Below are positions 49,041-62,469 of a DNA stretch of 64,000 bases, piece after piece. Within the stretch, counting starts at the first letter, position 1, and every line of letters starts with the position of its first letter. The translations under genes and the position numbers were made by a program. The notes under the pieces are model-generated. The model was not told the origin of the DNA. It saw nothing but the letters and a program-made list of their open reading frames with translations, and did not search any database. Location: contig JASFXZ010000008.1 of the NCBI GenBank assembly GCA_032209605.1, forward strand, positions 2,418,001 through 2,482,000, in the 5' to 3' direction. The DNA is from Mactromeris polynyma (Eukaryota; Mollusca; Bivalvia; Venerida; Mactridae).

Positions 49041-51248
49041 AACACCGAGGTATATAACACCGAGGTATATAACACCTAGGTATATAACACCGAGGTATAT
49101 AACACCGAGGTATATAACACCTAGGTATATAACACCGAGGTATATAACACCGAGGTATATAACACCTAGGTATATAACACCGAGGTATATAACACCGAGG
49201 TATATAACACCGAGGTATATAACACCGAGGTATATAACACCGAGGTATATAACACCTAGGTATATAACACCGAGGTATATAACACCGAGGTATATAACAC
49301 CGAGGTATATAACACCGAGGTATATAACACCGAGGTATATAACACCGAGGTATATAACACCGAGGTATATAACACCGAGGTATATGAGACCGAGGTATAT
49401 GAGACCGAGGTATATATCAGACCGAAGTATATCAGACCGAGGTATATCAGACCGAGGTATATCAGACCGAGGTATATCAGACCGAGGTATATATCAGACC
49501 GAAGTATATCAGACCGAGGTATATCAGACCAAAGTATATCAGACCGAGGTATATCAGACCGAGGTATATAAGACCGAGGTATATCACATCGAGGTATATC
49601 AGACCGAGGTATATCAGACCGAGGTATATATCAGACCGAGGTATATCACATCGAGGTATATCACACCGAGGTATATCACATCGAGGTATATCACATCGAG
49701 GTATACACATCGAGGTATATCACATCGAGGTATATCAGACAGAGGTATATCACATCGAGGTATATCACATCGAGGTATATATCAGACAGAGGTATACCAG
49801 ACAGAGGTATATCACACCGAGGTATATCACATCGAGGTATATTACACCGAGGTATATCACACCGAGGTATATCAGACCGAGGTATATCACACCGAGGTAT
49901 ATCACACCGAGGTATATAAGACAGAGGTATATCAGACCGAGGTATATCACACCGAGGTATATCACACCGAGGTATTTCACACCGAGGTATATCATACCTA
50001 GGTATGTCACACCGAGGTATATCAGACCGCGGTATATCAGTCAGAGGTATATCAGACAGAGGTATATCAGACAGAGGTATATCAGACAGAGGTATATCAG
50101 ACCGAGGTATATCAGACCGAGGTATATCAGACAGAGGTATATCAGACCGAGGTATATCACATCGAGGTATATCAGACCGAGGTATATCAGACAGAGGTAT
50201 ATCACACCGAGGTATATCACACCGAGGTATATCAGACCGAGGTATATCAGACAGAGGTATATCAGACCGAGGTATATCACATCGAGGTATATCAGACCGA
50301 GGTATATCACACCGAGGTATATCACACCGAGGTATATCACATCGAGGTATATCAGACAGAGGTATATCAGACAGAGGTATATCACATCGAGGTATATATC
50401 AGACAGAGGTATATCACATCGAGGTATATCACACCGAGGTATATCACACCGAGGTATATCACACCGAGGTATATCACACCGAGGTATATCACACCGAGGT
50501 ATTTCACACCGAGGTATATCATACCTAGGTATGTCACACCGAGGTATATCAGACCTAAGTATATCAGACCGAGGTATATCAGACAGAGGTATATCAGACA
50601 GAGGTATATCAGACCGAGGTATATCATATCGAGGTATATCAGACCGAGGTATATCAGACAGAGGTATATCACACCGAGGTATATCACACCGAGGTATATC
50701 ACACCGAGGTATATCACACCGAGGTATATCACACCGATGTATATCATACCGAGGTATTTCACACCGAGGTATATCACACCGATGTATATCACATCGAGGT
50801 ATATCAGACAGAGGTATAATACCGAGGTATATCACATCGAGGTATATCACACCGAGGTATATCACACCGAGGTATTTCACACCGAGGTATATCATACCTA
50901 GGTATGTCACACCGAGGTATATCAGACCTAAGTATATCAGACCGAGGTATATCAGACAGAGGTATATCACACCGAGGTATATCACATCGAGGTATACCAC
51001 ACCGATGTATATCACACCGAAGTATATCAGACCGATGTATATCAGACCGATGTATATCACACCGAAGTATATCAGAACGATGTATATCACACCGAAGTAT
51101 ATCAGACCGATGTATATCAGACCGATGTTTATCACACCGAAGTATATCAGAACGATGTATATCACACCGAAGTATATCACACCGAAGTATATCAGACTGA
51201 TGTATATAACACCGAAGTATTTCAGACCGATATATATCAGACCAGTAT
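49041..51248. repeat. Large tandem array, 15 bp unit, about 145 copies with subfamilies
   Basis: The unit is ACCGAGGTATATNNN, with NNN = AAC in the first 340 bp and CAG or CAC later. Some units are 17 bp (TATATATCAG). A marker block GTATTTCACACCGAGG, ATCATACCTAGG, TATGTCACACC recurs at about 49970, 50500 and 50875, so blocks of about 375-530 bp were duplicated. The period is 5 codons without stops, giving frames up to 429 codons on both strands; these are artefacts. Confidence 0.97.
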
Positions 51249-51326
51249 CGGGAATCAAAACTGATTGGCGACGATAAATAAACGCAAATACAAAATCAAA
51301 ACTGAGGGATAAGTTTGTTTGCCTAA

Positions 51327-51866
51327 GCATCAGACGTCAAACAGAGCAGTCGCCGCCCGCAACCTTGTTGTGACTGTATCTGCACAGCATCAGACGTCAA
51401 ACAGAGCAGTCGCCGCCCGCAACCTTGTTGTGACTGTATCTGTACAGCATCAGACGTCAAACAGAGCAGTCGCCGCCCGCAACCTTGTTGTGACTGTATC
51501 TGTACAGCATCAGACGTCAAACAGAGCAGTCGCCGCCCGCAACCTTGTTGTGACTGTATCTGCACAGCATCAGACGTCAAACAGAGCAGTCGCCGCCCGC
51601 AACCTTGTTGTGACTGTATCTGTACAGCATCAGACGTCAAACAGAGCAGTCGCCGCCCGCAACCTTGTTGTGACTGATCTGTACAGCATCAGACGTCAAA
51701 CAGAGCAGTCGCCGCCCGCAACCTTGTTGTGACTGTATCTGCACAGCATCAGACGTCAAACAGAGCAGTCGCCGCCCGCAACCTTGTTGTGACTGTATCT
51801 GCACAGCATCAGACGTCAAACAGAGCAGTCGCCGCCCGCAACCTTGTTGTGACTGTATCTGCACAA
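51327..51866. repeat. GC-rich tandem array, 60 bp unit, 9 nearly identical copies
   Basis: CATCAGACGTCAAACAGAGC recurs every 60 bp. The unit also has AGTCGCCGCCCGCAACC, much richer in G, C and CpG than the genome around it. Copies differ at CTGCACAG/CTGTACAG, and one (about 51676) lacks a single base, which shifts the reading frame. Only 79 bp separate it from the 15 bp array. Confidence 0.96.
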
Positions 51867-52249
51867 AGCATTGGTATATAAATGAAGAAACAATAGAACC
51901 GATGCTACCAATGATTGGTTCTCAACATTTAACCATTATTTTCACCACGGTGTATTCTTAAAAAAATACGAACACCGGTCAGTATATAATGTAAATATTA
52001 CTTATAAAATTAGTAATGTTGGATTGAAAAGTACTTCAACATGTCTGACCGAGAAATGGAAGCATAGAAGTATCTCATTCCTACTGAAAGTCGGAGCTTC
52101 CGTGCTGGCATTCAATGTAAAGTATAATCAACTTGTCATAGAGGCTGCATATGTGGTCAAATACTTTACATGTTTGTTGTAAAAAGACAAAAATAGAATA
52201 AAGAAGCCATTATATTCTGATTACGTATAGAGTCGAGGAAGACAATACA
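51867..52249. other. Unannotated AT-rich sequence
   Basis: Nothing recognised. Confidence 0.5.
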
Positions 52250-52308
52250 TAATGTTGCTATGAAACATGTTATGTTTTAATGCAATAAACAATTTGTATT
52301 GTATTGTA
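52250..52308 (+). mobile_element. Possible LINE-like 3' end with TATTG tail
   Basis: TTTTAATGCAATAAACAATTTG runs into GTATTGTATTGTAC, resembling the pentamer-tailed ends at 17560 and 42150. Short and weak. Confidence 0.3.
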
Positions 52309-54784
52309 CTAATGATAAGAGAATGTCGGTGTTTAACATAAGCGTATTTTGAATAGATTTATTTTCAGGTAAATTCTAAAGGATTGTCTTATTACTAATA
52401 ATGGATTTTGTTCAAGAGAAGTAACTTATGTTTTATAATATAAATTTTGTTCGTGTTTAAAGAGTGGTGTTTACAAGAATAATTATTCAGAATGCTGCTC
52501 GCATAAATACCTTGCGGTATGAATGGTTGGCTCGGTGTTATAGTTCTACATCCGATTTGACCACTTCAATCACCACTCTACAAGGATCAATAGTACTATA
52601 TGTATGAAATATGCTTGCACGCATTTATTCATGTCTTGTATTGATACAGTACTAGGTTGTGTTGTGAACAATCAGCTACAACTGTCAACAAATGAGCAAT
52701 CTGCGGACTTCCCCGTCTATCGTTTCACTGATCCTTAACGTGTCATACTTAATTCATTCTTAATTATAGTTTAAATCAGCCCGCTCCGTGGTATGCCATA
52801 GAAATGTGGGTACATTAAGACTTAATAGTTCATTTAATGAAAACCGCGAGAAACCTTAACCGGGGCACCGCATATAATAACTTATAGATCGCGAATTACA
52901 CTTGAAGTGTTCAAAGTGTGTGTGGAGTGGGAAAGGGTGTCTAGCTATGCCGAGATCAGAGGGATAAAAACGAGTAGATCTTCAAACAGAGCAAATACCA
53001 AGGGTTAAACAAGCATTCTTAAATAAATATACGCAGTCTGATTATAATAAGAACGGTACAGAACGATTTCAAATAAAAATGACAGATTTTCAAACAATTT
53101 CTTTGAAGTGATCAATGTTCGATGTGTTGAAATTATTTTAAGGGCGATTAAAAACATGTGAAGTGGTGTGACTGAATGGGGGGCATTCACTATAAAAGAA
53201 ATGGTATTGCTTAGTTACAACTGGTATAATACAATAGGCCCACCCTGCATATGAATCCGATACCGATTGATTTATACAACGCATAATTACCGTTATCTTT
53301 ATTGTAGTTTGATGTTTGCTATTGGAATGAAGCAACGCACATAGCCACATCATTGTCTTTAGGAATTAAATTCCATTCTAATTATTAAAACTCAAGACGG
53401 ATATTGTTACCACAGACATACACTGCCCTCCAAAAGTTCGTTCACACTTCGACAATTTCCATTGCAATTAATGTATTTTCATATGTGTGTCACATGCAAT
53501 AAATTGAAAATGCTTCTTGACACAGCAATAATTTTCTGTAGAAGTATTTATAAATTTGTACTGAAACAAATTATCTTATTTTCTGTGTCATATCTTTTAC
53601 ACATACAAATGTTAGTTTTCGATGACGGCCGATTGATGCTGCTGCTGAGATGTACTAATTTTTAATTAGGTGTATAAAGCACATGTCTGTGTGTGTACCT
53701 ACTAAGCGGGTACTATTGAAAGAAGCATGGAAATGACGGGTTTGGTAATTATAGTCACTCTGATATACATCTCTGATAACAAAAATATCCACCGAGTTTA
53801 CACACCAAATAATTTTCAGAATGAAAACATGAAATGTTATTGTAATTAAGAAAATGTAATCGAATTGGTGGCGCAGAAATCAGCCAAGTTTTCAACTACA
53901 AGGTTGGTGTGGTCTAATACATCATGGTGTAAGATATATTGTTGTCGTCTATTGGTAGTGTGATAAGAATGATAAGCCTTCTGTTCTTCACTCAAATAGA
54001 AAAAAATAGAAATTAATTTTTTTAAGAAGCTACTTAAGTTCATGATTAGTCGGCAAATGAGTTACAAATGCTACCTGGACATCTCAATCTTTCCTCATCG
54101 CATAAAGAACGGAGAACCAAATCCCATTTCCATTTATTCTGAATAATTACTGAATGTAAAACATTTTTAGATTTTCAGATGAATACATCTCCCGAAATGT
54201 TCACCATGTTGTCTTTTGTCTTTTATTTCTGTGTCTGACCAGATTTGGTTAATACGTTTATAAGTTATCAAAGAATTGCAACACGATAGGACAATTAATT
54301 TAATACTATAACCACATTATAATAGAATCCAAAATCAGTTGTAATTAATATAATTAATAAAAAGTATTTCAAATTTATATATCAATTAAAACGCTAGAAG
54401 TCTGGTGATAATTGAATTCCGTGTATTTACTTAAGGCAATCTTTGGGCATTTCAGGTAATTTGTTAATCATTTTCTGATGTTTTTTGTTCTATAAGTTTC
54501 CTTCTTTAAATTTGAAGTGATTCGTAACTTTCCAGAGTCTTCATTGAAAGCATGGATAACAAATTGGCAATGAATTTAGTCCAAGAAAAAATAAACATCA
54601 TGCATATTAGCGATTGTGATGCATAATCAATAAATAATAGAAAACATGTGTACCCGGTGATGTCTCGAAATTATTCAGCGGATGGATTTTAATCAAACAG
54701 TTCGTCTAGATGACACAGTAGGACATCAATTGTTTCCTATACAGGTGTTTGATGAATGTTGACAATTCTAGCATGATTATACCC
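52309..54784. other. Unannotated AT-rich sequence
   Basis: No gene, RNA or array recognised in about 2.5 kb. Confidence 0.5.
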
Positions 54785-54957
54785 ACTGTTTGTTTGAGTA
54801 TATTTATATATTGTGTGCACGGGGGAGAGCCCTAGAAAATGTGGCAACAACTTAGTCTACCCCCTTTGTACGTAGTTATCAATTATTGTATTACTTGTAT
54901 GGTTGTAAACTTATGATGAATTTATATGCAATAAAATATTATTGAACTAAAATAGAT
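54785..54957 (+). mobile_element. Possible retrotransposon 3' end
   Basis: A short GC-rich stretch (GTGCACGGGGGAGAGCCC, CTACCCCCTTTGTACG) leads to ATGCAATAAAATATTATTGAAC, resembling the 3' UTR and end of a non-LTR element. No second copy here confirms it. Confidence 0.3.
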
Positions 54958-55482
54958 TTGTTTTATTATATAATAGAACAACACAATGCTGTATCAAATG
55001 CTTCCAGACTGTGTCAGGTTGACCAAGGACACAAACAAACATACCTACAGCTACAGTGTTGTTACCATGAACGCTGTTGTTTGATTTACACTAGCAAAGG
55101 GGTAGGTGCACATAATACTTTATTTGCACAAGATGTAATCAAGAAATAAAACTGTCAAAGATATAGATCGGCTCAATTTGTTGATGTCTGTTATATATAC
55201 ATTGTATTGTCCTTTCTTTTATGAAGTTCTTGGAGAACACGTGACCAGTCTGACGTCATTGGAACGCACCAATCAAACTCGTCCTTAAGATGCGCTGAAG
55301 AAGCATGTTGGGGCCACCAAACATTTAGTCTTCCACATTAACTACTAGTATCCCGCGCAAGAATATTATAAATACACACCGGAAATGTATGCTTACGGGA
55401 CATGTATGCACACGTATAATTGATGAATCTGAAATTCATGGACAACCTAAGGGTAGATTACATCAGATTGTCCGACGTTTCT
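54958..55482. other. Unannotated AT-rich sequence
   Basis: Nothing recognised. Confidence 0.5.
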
Positions 55483-55993
55483 TGAATCCGCACTAATATA
55501 ATGCTTGCGTCACATGGTATTGTTTCATGTGGTAACGACGTGTATACTGTTGTTGGTCCAAGGAGCAAACATCACTACTTAAGCAGCAGTTAGTAACCGT
55601 GATGTACCAAATCTCATAGCACAAGAGGGAGAATAAGTTGCTATAGGGAACGCCACATAGAACTCCGGGAAAACAACAGTCCATACAACATAAGGCACTT
55701 TATGAGCTTCAGGGATATACGTAAGGGAACGGATGCGCAAGAAATAGCATGGCCGGCCACAATGAGCAACCAGGAGAACCAAAGAGGACAAACAGTGAAG
55801 GGGGGGATTAATATGGATTGAAAATCGAGACAACTGGCAACAATAGACCGAAACTGGGCAGAAATCTTATTTCATTGTCTGGCGAAATCTGATTGCGGTA
55901 ACATTCCAAAAGCTGCATTACGTCATGGCCAGCCTGTGTTCTGTCGTCGATATACATGATCATCACTGCTCGTGATGTCCGTCTTTTCTTCAT
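55483..55993 (-). pseudogene. Unrecognised minus-strand frames, possible decayed element
   Basis: Two adjoining minus-strand frames (61 codons ending at 55808, and 84 codons at 55579-55833) sit in a stretch that is less AT-rich than its flanks. The second is hydrophobic in parts (SSLVLLVAH and VPYVVWTVVFPE). The frames overlap across a run of 7 G bases at 55800-55806, a possible frameshift site. Its right part shares TATGTGGCGTTCCCTATAGC with the dispersed repeats at 39700 and 41320, so a decayed mobile element is the best guess. I recognise no protein family. Confidence 0.25.
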
Positions 55994-57967
55994 ATTTATG
56001 CATATGGAGTTAGCGAGTCCAAGGAAAGATCAGCAGACGACAGACTTGATGGTATGGTATGGTCTTATTTAGCTGTCTAGCGACTTAATGCGCGAATTTC
56101 TGAAGCCGTAATGTCTGCCACACTCGGGTTCACAGTGACGGAGGTAGCATCATCACATGACGGATATACATACTTCTGCTTGTCTGTAATTTGCAAGGTA
56201 ATGTAAGGGAATATTTTACTTGGGGGATATTGGAGTCACGTGGCTTACTGTGCCCAGGATAATGCGTTTTACGAGTTTTTGGAATATCAGATATCTGGCA
56301 ATGAGGATATCGGTTATCAAGTTCAAAAGCCATTATCGTTAATTTGGTTTGTAGAAGCAAACATTTCCTTGAAAAATCTTTTTAAAATAACAATATCACC
56401 GCTTGTCAATTCGTTTCAGTATGTAAGCATAAATCAGCCTGCATTACGCTTGGATAGTTGTACCTATATATAAACTATTGGGGACGCATGTAGGCGGTAT
56501 AATAAATTCTAACAATACTTCCCCATTCATAATTTAAGCAGCTAGGTTCACTAAAGGCAAACATTTACCAAATATACAAAATAAAGACGCAACATGCACT
56601 TGACAGGAATTGGTTGCATATTTAAATACTTTGGTGAATGAATATCGCTTTACACGGGTTGTCTGTGGTATCCAGGCTACAAGGGAACAGTTTAACTTTA
56701 TACGACTATAACTCCTTGTGTGGGCATTACAAAGAGTCGAACTAAATTACAGGTTTTGGGGAGTGGAATGCAATAAAACGATTTATGGGCCTAATGTTTA
56801 TCACAACACAATACTAAATGGAGGGCTTTAAGTTTTATTAGCGAAGTGGTTGAAAACGTATTGGGACAATTTGTGATTTTGATTTTCAGGGAGAAGTCAT
56901 TATTTTTCGTGGCGTAAATTATGTTTTCATACTTGAAATACGACGTGAGTAGAAGTGTGATAAACTGTCCACATAACGCAATGTGTGTGATAGGGTTCAC
57001 ATTCTGTTTGTTATTAAACCAAAATCGTTCGTTGGTTCGATTAATAAATCAATGGGCGAAGATAATTGAATGTTGGAGGTGATTTTTATCGAAACCGGCG
57101 TGTCAAAGTCACGGTAATTTGAATTTATGTGCAATCAAATTAAGCGTAGCAAATATGAGTACAATTTTAACTTTCATATTTTCTGGTAGAATGTCGGCTT
57201 TTATTTCATTAATAGAGTGGTACGCTACCATTAGATACATAAAAGTGATATCAATGGATAAATATATGTATTTCAATGCACCTAGATTTGAATGCGATCA
57301 ACCGCTGCCAACACGATCGGTCGCTACCGTCTGATCATACAGTAGGCATAATGAACTAGTCAAACATAATATCATAACTTCCATAAATAATATGCTATAA
57401 ATAAGTCGCTAATATCTTTAGTTTGTATGTCGTTGAATTGTCGCTTAAGTAAATTGTTGTATTACTAGTGCATTTATGTAACATACAAAGTCATACGAGC
57501 GATGTTTTTTTAATTTTCCAAGCACACAAAAAACATGATCTAAAGGAGAAGTATAAACTCTACACCATAACAACAGAACAGAACACGATGATTACATGTT
57601 CGGGTAGATAGTTTTCGTTCAACACTTGTATCATTCGATCACGACTGGAGTACAAAGTCATCATATTGTACTTCCACTGTAAACTCTTCACGATTTTTGT
57701 CGGCAAATATGTCTTGGAACATTAACGTCGTTTTCGTCTCGAATTAGATTGCCAGCAAATTGACATAAATAAAGTAAGGCATAAAGAGACGAACCAAGGC
57801 TATAACTATCAGTGTAGCGGAACTGTTGCCGGTCTGTTATTGCTATTTAGTCTGTCATCAGTTTTATTGTGCTGTAAACAACGAGAGAGGAATTCATTTA
57901 TACTTCTGTTGTATTCTACGAATGGTTTGAGGCGCCTTCCATTAACGTGCATAGTTACATAGTGCAC
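55994..57967. other. Unannotated AT-rich sequence
   Basis: No gene or RNA recognised. Small frames near 56130-56470 and 56791-57334 look random. Confidence 0.5.
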
Positions 57968-59775
57968 TGGCTATGTAGGCAACACTAGATATGTAGGAGG
58001 CAACATCAGTTATGTAGGAGGCAACATTGGATATTTAGGAGGCAACATTGGATATGTAGGAGGCAACATTGGATATGTAGGAGGCAACATTGGATATGTA
58101 GGAGGCAACATTGGATATGTAGGCAACACTAGATAGGAGGCAACATCAGTTATGTAGGAGGCAACATTGGATATGTAGGAGGCAACATTGGACATGTAGG
58201 CAACAGGCAACATCAGATATGTAGGAGGCAACATTGGATATGTAGGAGGCAACATTGGATATGTAGGAGGCAACATTGGATATGTAGGCAACACTAGATA
58301 GGAGGCAACATCAGTTATGTAGGAGGCAACATTGGATATGTAGGAGGCAACTTTGGACATGTAGGCAACAGGCAACATCAGATATGTAGGAGGCAACATT
58401 GGATATGTAGGAGGCAACATTGGATATGTAGGAGGCAACATTGGATATGTAGGCAACAGGCAACATCAGATATGTAGGAGGCAACATTGGATATGTAGGA
58501 GGCAACATTGGATATGTAGGCAACATGCAATATCAGATATGTAGGAGGCAGCATTGGATATGTAGGAGGCAACATTGGATATGTAGGCAACATTGGACAT
58601 GTAGGCAACATTAGATATGTAGGAGGCAACATTGAATATGTAAGCAACATTTTATATGTATGCAACATTAAATATGTAGGCATGTTGGATATGTAGGCAA
58701 CATTGGATATGTAGGTAATATTGGATATGTAGGCAACATTGGATATGTAGGCAACATTGGATAAGTCGACAGCATTGGATATGTAGGCAACATGGATATG
58801 TAGGTAATATTGGATATGTAGGCAACATTGGATATGTAGGCAACATTGGATATGTAGGCAACATTGGATATGTAGGCAACATTGGATAAGTCGGCAGCAT
58901 TGGATATGTAGGCAATATTGGATATGTAGAAGGCAACATTGGATTTGAGGCAATATTGGATATGTAGGCAACATTTGATATGTAGGCAACATTGGATATG
59001 TAGGCAACATTTGATATGTAGGTAACATTGGATGTGTAGGCAGCATTGGATATGTAAGAGGCAGCATTGAATATTTAGAAGGCAACATTGGATATGTATG
59101 ATGTAACATTGGATATGTAGGCAACACTGGATATGTAGGCAACACTGGCTATGTAGGCAACATTGGATATGTAGGCAACACTGGATATGTAGGCAACACT
59201 GGGTATGTAGGCAACATTGGATATGTAGGCAACACTGGATATGTAGGCAACACTGGATATGTAGGCAACACTGGATATGTAGGCAACACTGGATATGTAG
59301 GCAACACTGGATATGTAGGCAACACTGGATATGTAGGCAACACTGGATATGTAGGCAACACTGGATATGTAGGCAACACTGGATGTGTAGGCAACATTGG
59401 GTATGTAGGCAACATTGGATATGTAGGCAACACTGGATATGTAGGCAACACTGGATATGTAGGCAACACTGGATATGTAGGCAACATTGGATATGTAGGC
59501 AACATTGGGTATGTAGGCAACACTGGATATGTAGGCAACATTGGATATGTAGGCAACATTGGGTATGTAGGCAACATTGGGTATGTAGGCAACACTGGAT
59601 ATGTAGGCAACATTGGGTATGTAGGCAACATTGGATATGTAGGCAACACTGGATATGTAGGCAACACTGGATATGTAGGCAACACTGGATATGTAGGCAA
59701 CATTGGATATGTAGGCAACATTGGGTATGTAGGCAACATTGGGTATGTAGGCAACATTGGATATGTAGGCAACAT
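57968..59775. repeat. Tandem array of 21 and 18 bp units, about 95 copies
   Basis: The left part (to about 58560) is dominated by 21 bp GGATATGTAGGAGGCAACATT units, with a larger block of about 170-190 bp marked by AACACTAGATAGGAGGC and AACAGGCAACATCAG. The right part (from about 58960) is 18 bp GGATATGTAGGCAACA(C/T)T. The middle mixes both and is the most decayed. Multiples of 3 keep several frames open; none is a gene. Confidence 0.95.
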
Positions 59776-60516
59776 AAGAAAGATAAATGTCATTTAACTT
59801 TTGCATTTCAGAAAACATTTGGAATAAAATGGTTCAACTCAATTTTAAGGACTTTTAGACATATCGAGCTGGTTTATGAGTTACCAAATGTTCACATCAG
59901 TAAGATATTGTATAAATACATAGTAGAATTCAACTACACTAATTTCCTGAACTCTAATCCACAATGTTCTATGTCACTAATACCACACCATAGACTGAAG
60001 TGAAGCAAATCTGATTATATTCCTAGACGAAAGGTGTTCATTTCGCCATACTTGACATATACCAAATTACTGTGTTTTTGTTACCCAATTTCAATAAGTA
60101 GACATTTTATTGTAGGTATACTGTCATTTCTGAAGTGTTTATATCATTCTCTATCAACACATTTGTAAAAATGAGATTGAATCCTCGCTCATATGCTTTT
60201 CTTTGGCTTCTACTAGAACATTTAATTTAAATACCTCAAATACTTGAGTACTGACTTTGACAGCAGTGTGGTTACACCAGGACCCTGTAATAAATACTTG
60301 CCTTCAACTATTTGCACGTCCGTTTAAAATACTTGTCTTACCTAATGCAATAAGGTTGTTTCTCCCGACAGGAGATATTGTATAATCAAATCAAAGTTAA
60401 ACGGAAAATATCTTCTGGATAAACACATGCATTGTAGTCGTAGATTAAAAATGTGGAAAAGTATGTTTTAAATTAGATCATTGCATATATGTCTCCATTA
60501 TACTTTAATCACACCG
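59776..60516. other. Unannotated AT-rich sequence
   Basis: Nothing recognised. Confidence 0.5.
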
Positions 60517-60556
60517 TCAGGGCTCTAGAAATACACTTGTCCTGAACAAGTTAAAT

Positions 60557-62375
60557 AGGAGGCTAGTTGTCTGAGAATGTTTGTGAGGCTAGTTGTCTGA
60601 AAATGTTTGTGAGGCTAGTTGTCTGAGAATGTTTGTGAGGCTAGTTGTCTGAGAATGTTTGTGAGGCTAGTTGTCTGAGAATGTTTGTGAGGCTAGTTGT
60701 CTGAGAATGTTTGTGAGGCTAGTTGTCTGAGAATGTTTGTGAGGCTAGTTGTCTGAGAATGTTTGTGAGGCTAGTTGTCTGAGAATGTTTGTGAGGCTAG
60801 TTGTCTGAGAATGTTTGTGAGGCTAGTTGTCTGAGAATGTTTGTGAGGCTAGTTGTCTGAGAATGTTTGTGAGGCTAGTTGTCTGAGAATGTTTGTGAGG
60901 CTAGTTGTCTGAGAATGTTTGTGAGGCTAGTTGTTTGAGAATGTTTGTGAGGCTAGTTGTCTGAGAATGTTTGTGAGGCTAGTTGTCTGAGAATGTTTGT
61001 GAGGCTAGTTGTCTGAGAATGTTTGTGAGGCTAGTTGTCTGAGAATGTTTGTGAGGCTAGTTGTCTGAGAATGTTTGTGAGGCTAGTTGTCTGAGAATGT
61101 TTGTGAGGCTAGTTGTCTGAGAATGTTTGTGAGGCTAGTTGTCTGAGAATGTTTGTGAGGCTAGTTGTCTGAGAATGTTTGTGAGGCTAGTTGTCTGAGA
61201 ATGTTTGTGAGGCTAGTTGTTTGAGAATGTTTGTGAGGCTAGTTGTCTGAGAATGTTTGTGAGGCTAGTTGTCTGAGAATGTTTGTGAGGCTAGTTGTCT
61301 GAGAATGTTTGTGAGGCTAGTTGTCTTAGAATGTTTGTGAGGCTAGTTGTCTGAGAATATTTGTGAGGCTAGTTGTCTTAGAATGTTTGTGAGGCTAGTT
61401 GTCTGAGAATGTTTGTGAGGCTAGTTGTCTGAGAATGTTTGTGAGGCTAGTTGTCTGAGAATGTTTGTGAGGCTAGTTGTTTGAGAATGTTTGTGAGGCT
61501 AGTTGTCTTAGAATGTTTGTGAGGCTAGTTGTCTGAGAATGTTTGTGAGGCTAGTTGTCTGAGAATGTTTGTGAGGCTAGTTGTTTGAGAATGTTTGTGA
61601 GGCTAGTTGTCTTAGAATGTTTGTGAGGCTAGTTGTCTGAGAATGTTTGTGAGGCTAGTTGTTTGAGAATGTTTGTGAGGCTAGTTGTCTGAGAATGTTT
61701 GTGAGGCTAGTTGTCTGAGAATGTTTGTGAGGCTAGTTGTCTGAGAATGTTTGTGAGGCTAGTTGTCTGAGAATGTTTGTGAGGCTAGTTGTCTTAGAAT
61801 GTTTGTGAGGCTAGTTGTCTTAGAATGTTTGTGAGGCTAGTTGTCTGAGAATGTTTGTGAGGCTAGTTGTCCGAGAATGTTTGTGAGGCTAGTTGTCTGA
61901 GAATGTTTGTGAGGCTAGTTGTCTGAGAATGTTTGTGAGGCTAGTTGTCTGAGAATGTTTGTGAGGCTAGTTGTCTGAGAATGTTTGTGAGGCTAGTTGT
62001 TTGAGAATGTTTGTGAGGCTAGTTGTCTGAGAATGTTTGTGAGGCTAGTTGTCTGAGAATGTTTGTGAGGCTAGTTGTCTGAGAATGTTTGTGAGGCTAG
62101 TTGTCTGAGAATGTTTGTGAGGCTAGTTGTCTGAGAATGTTTGTGAGGCTAGTTGTCTGAGAATGTTTGTGAGGCTAGTTGTCTGAGAATGTTTGTGAGG
62201 CTAGTTGTCTTAGAATGTTTGTGAGGCTAGTTGTCTGAGAATGTTTGTGAGGCTAGTTGTCTTAGAATGTTTGTGAGGCTAGTTGTCTGAGAATGTTTGT
62301 GAGGCTAGTTGTCCGAGAATGTTTGTGAGGCTAGTTGTCTGAGAATGTTTGTGAGGCTAGTTGTCCGAGATTGTT
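60557..62375. repeat. Tandem array, 26 bp unit, about 70 copies, inside TIR element B
   Basis: The unit is GAGGCTAGTTGTCTGAGAAT plus GTTTGT. Variants are sparse (GTTTGAG, GTCTTAG, GTCCGAG) and recur in similar orders, indicating block duplication. A related single GGGAGGCTAGTTCTACGAGC exists on the minus strand of copy C. Confidence 0.97.
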
Positions 62376-62469
62376 TTTTTGACAGTTTGAATTGTCACAA
62401 ATTTCAAGACATTGATAATGCGTGATTTTTGTTCGATATTTAGAATGTCAAATGTTAATAAGCTTTAAC

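Noticed and set aside
49006..51330. Tyr/Ile/Arg-rich frames that could suggest a structural or adhesive protein
   Set aside because: A 15 bp unit without stops on either strand explains them, and 17 bp units break the frame repeatedly.
55579..55993. Membrane-protein exon on the minus strand
   Set aside because: Hydrophobic runs are suggestive, but part of it is shared with dispersed repeats and no family could be named; reported only as an unrecognised element.
60557..62375. CRISPR-like regular repetition
   Set aside because: The repeats are directly head to tail with no unique spacers, as in all arrays here, and the Wnt exons mark the DNA as animal.
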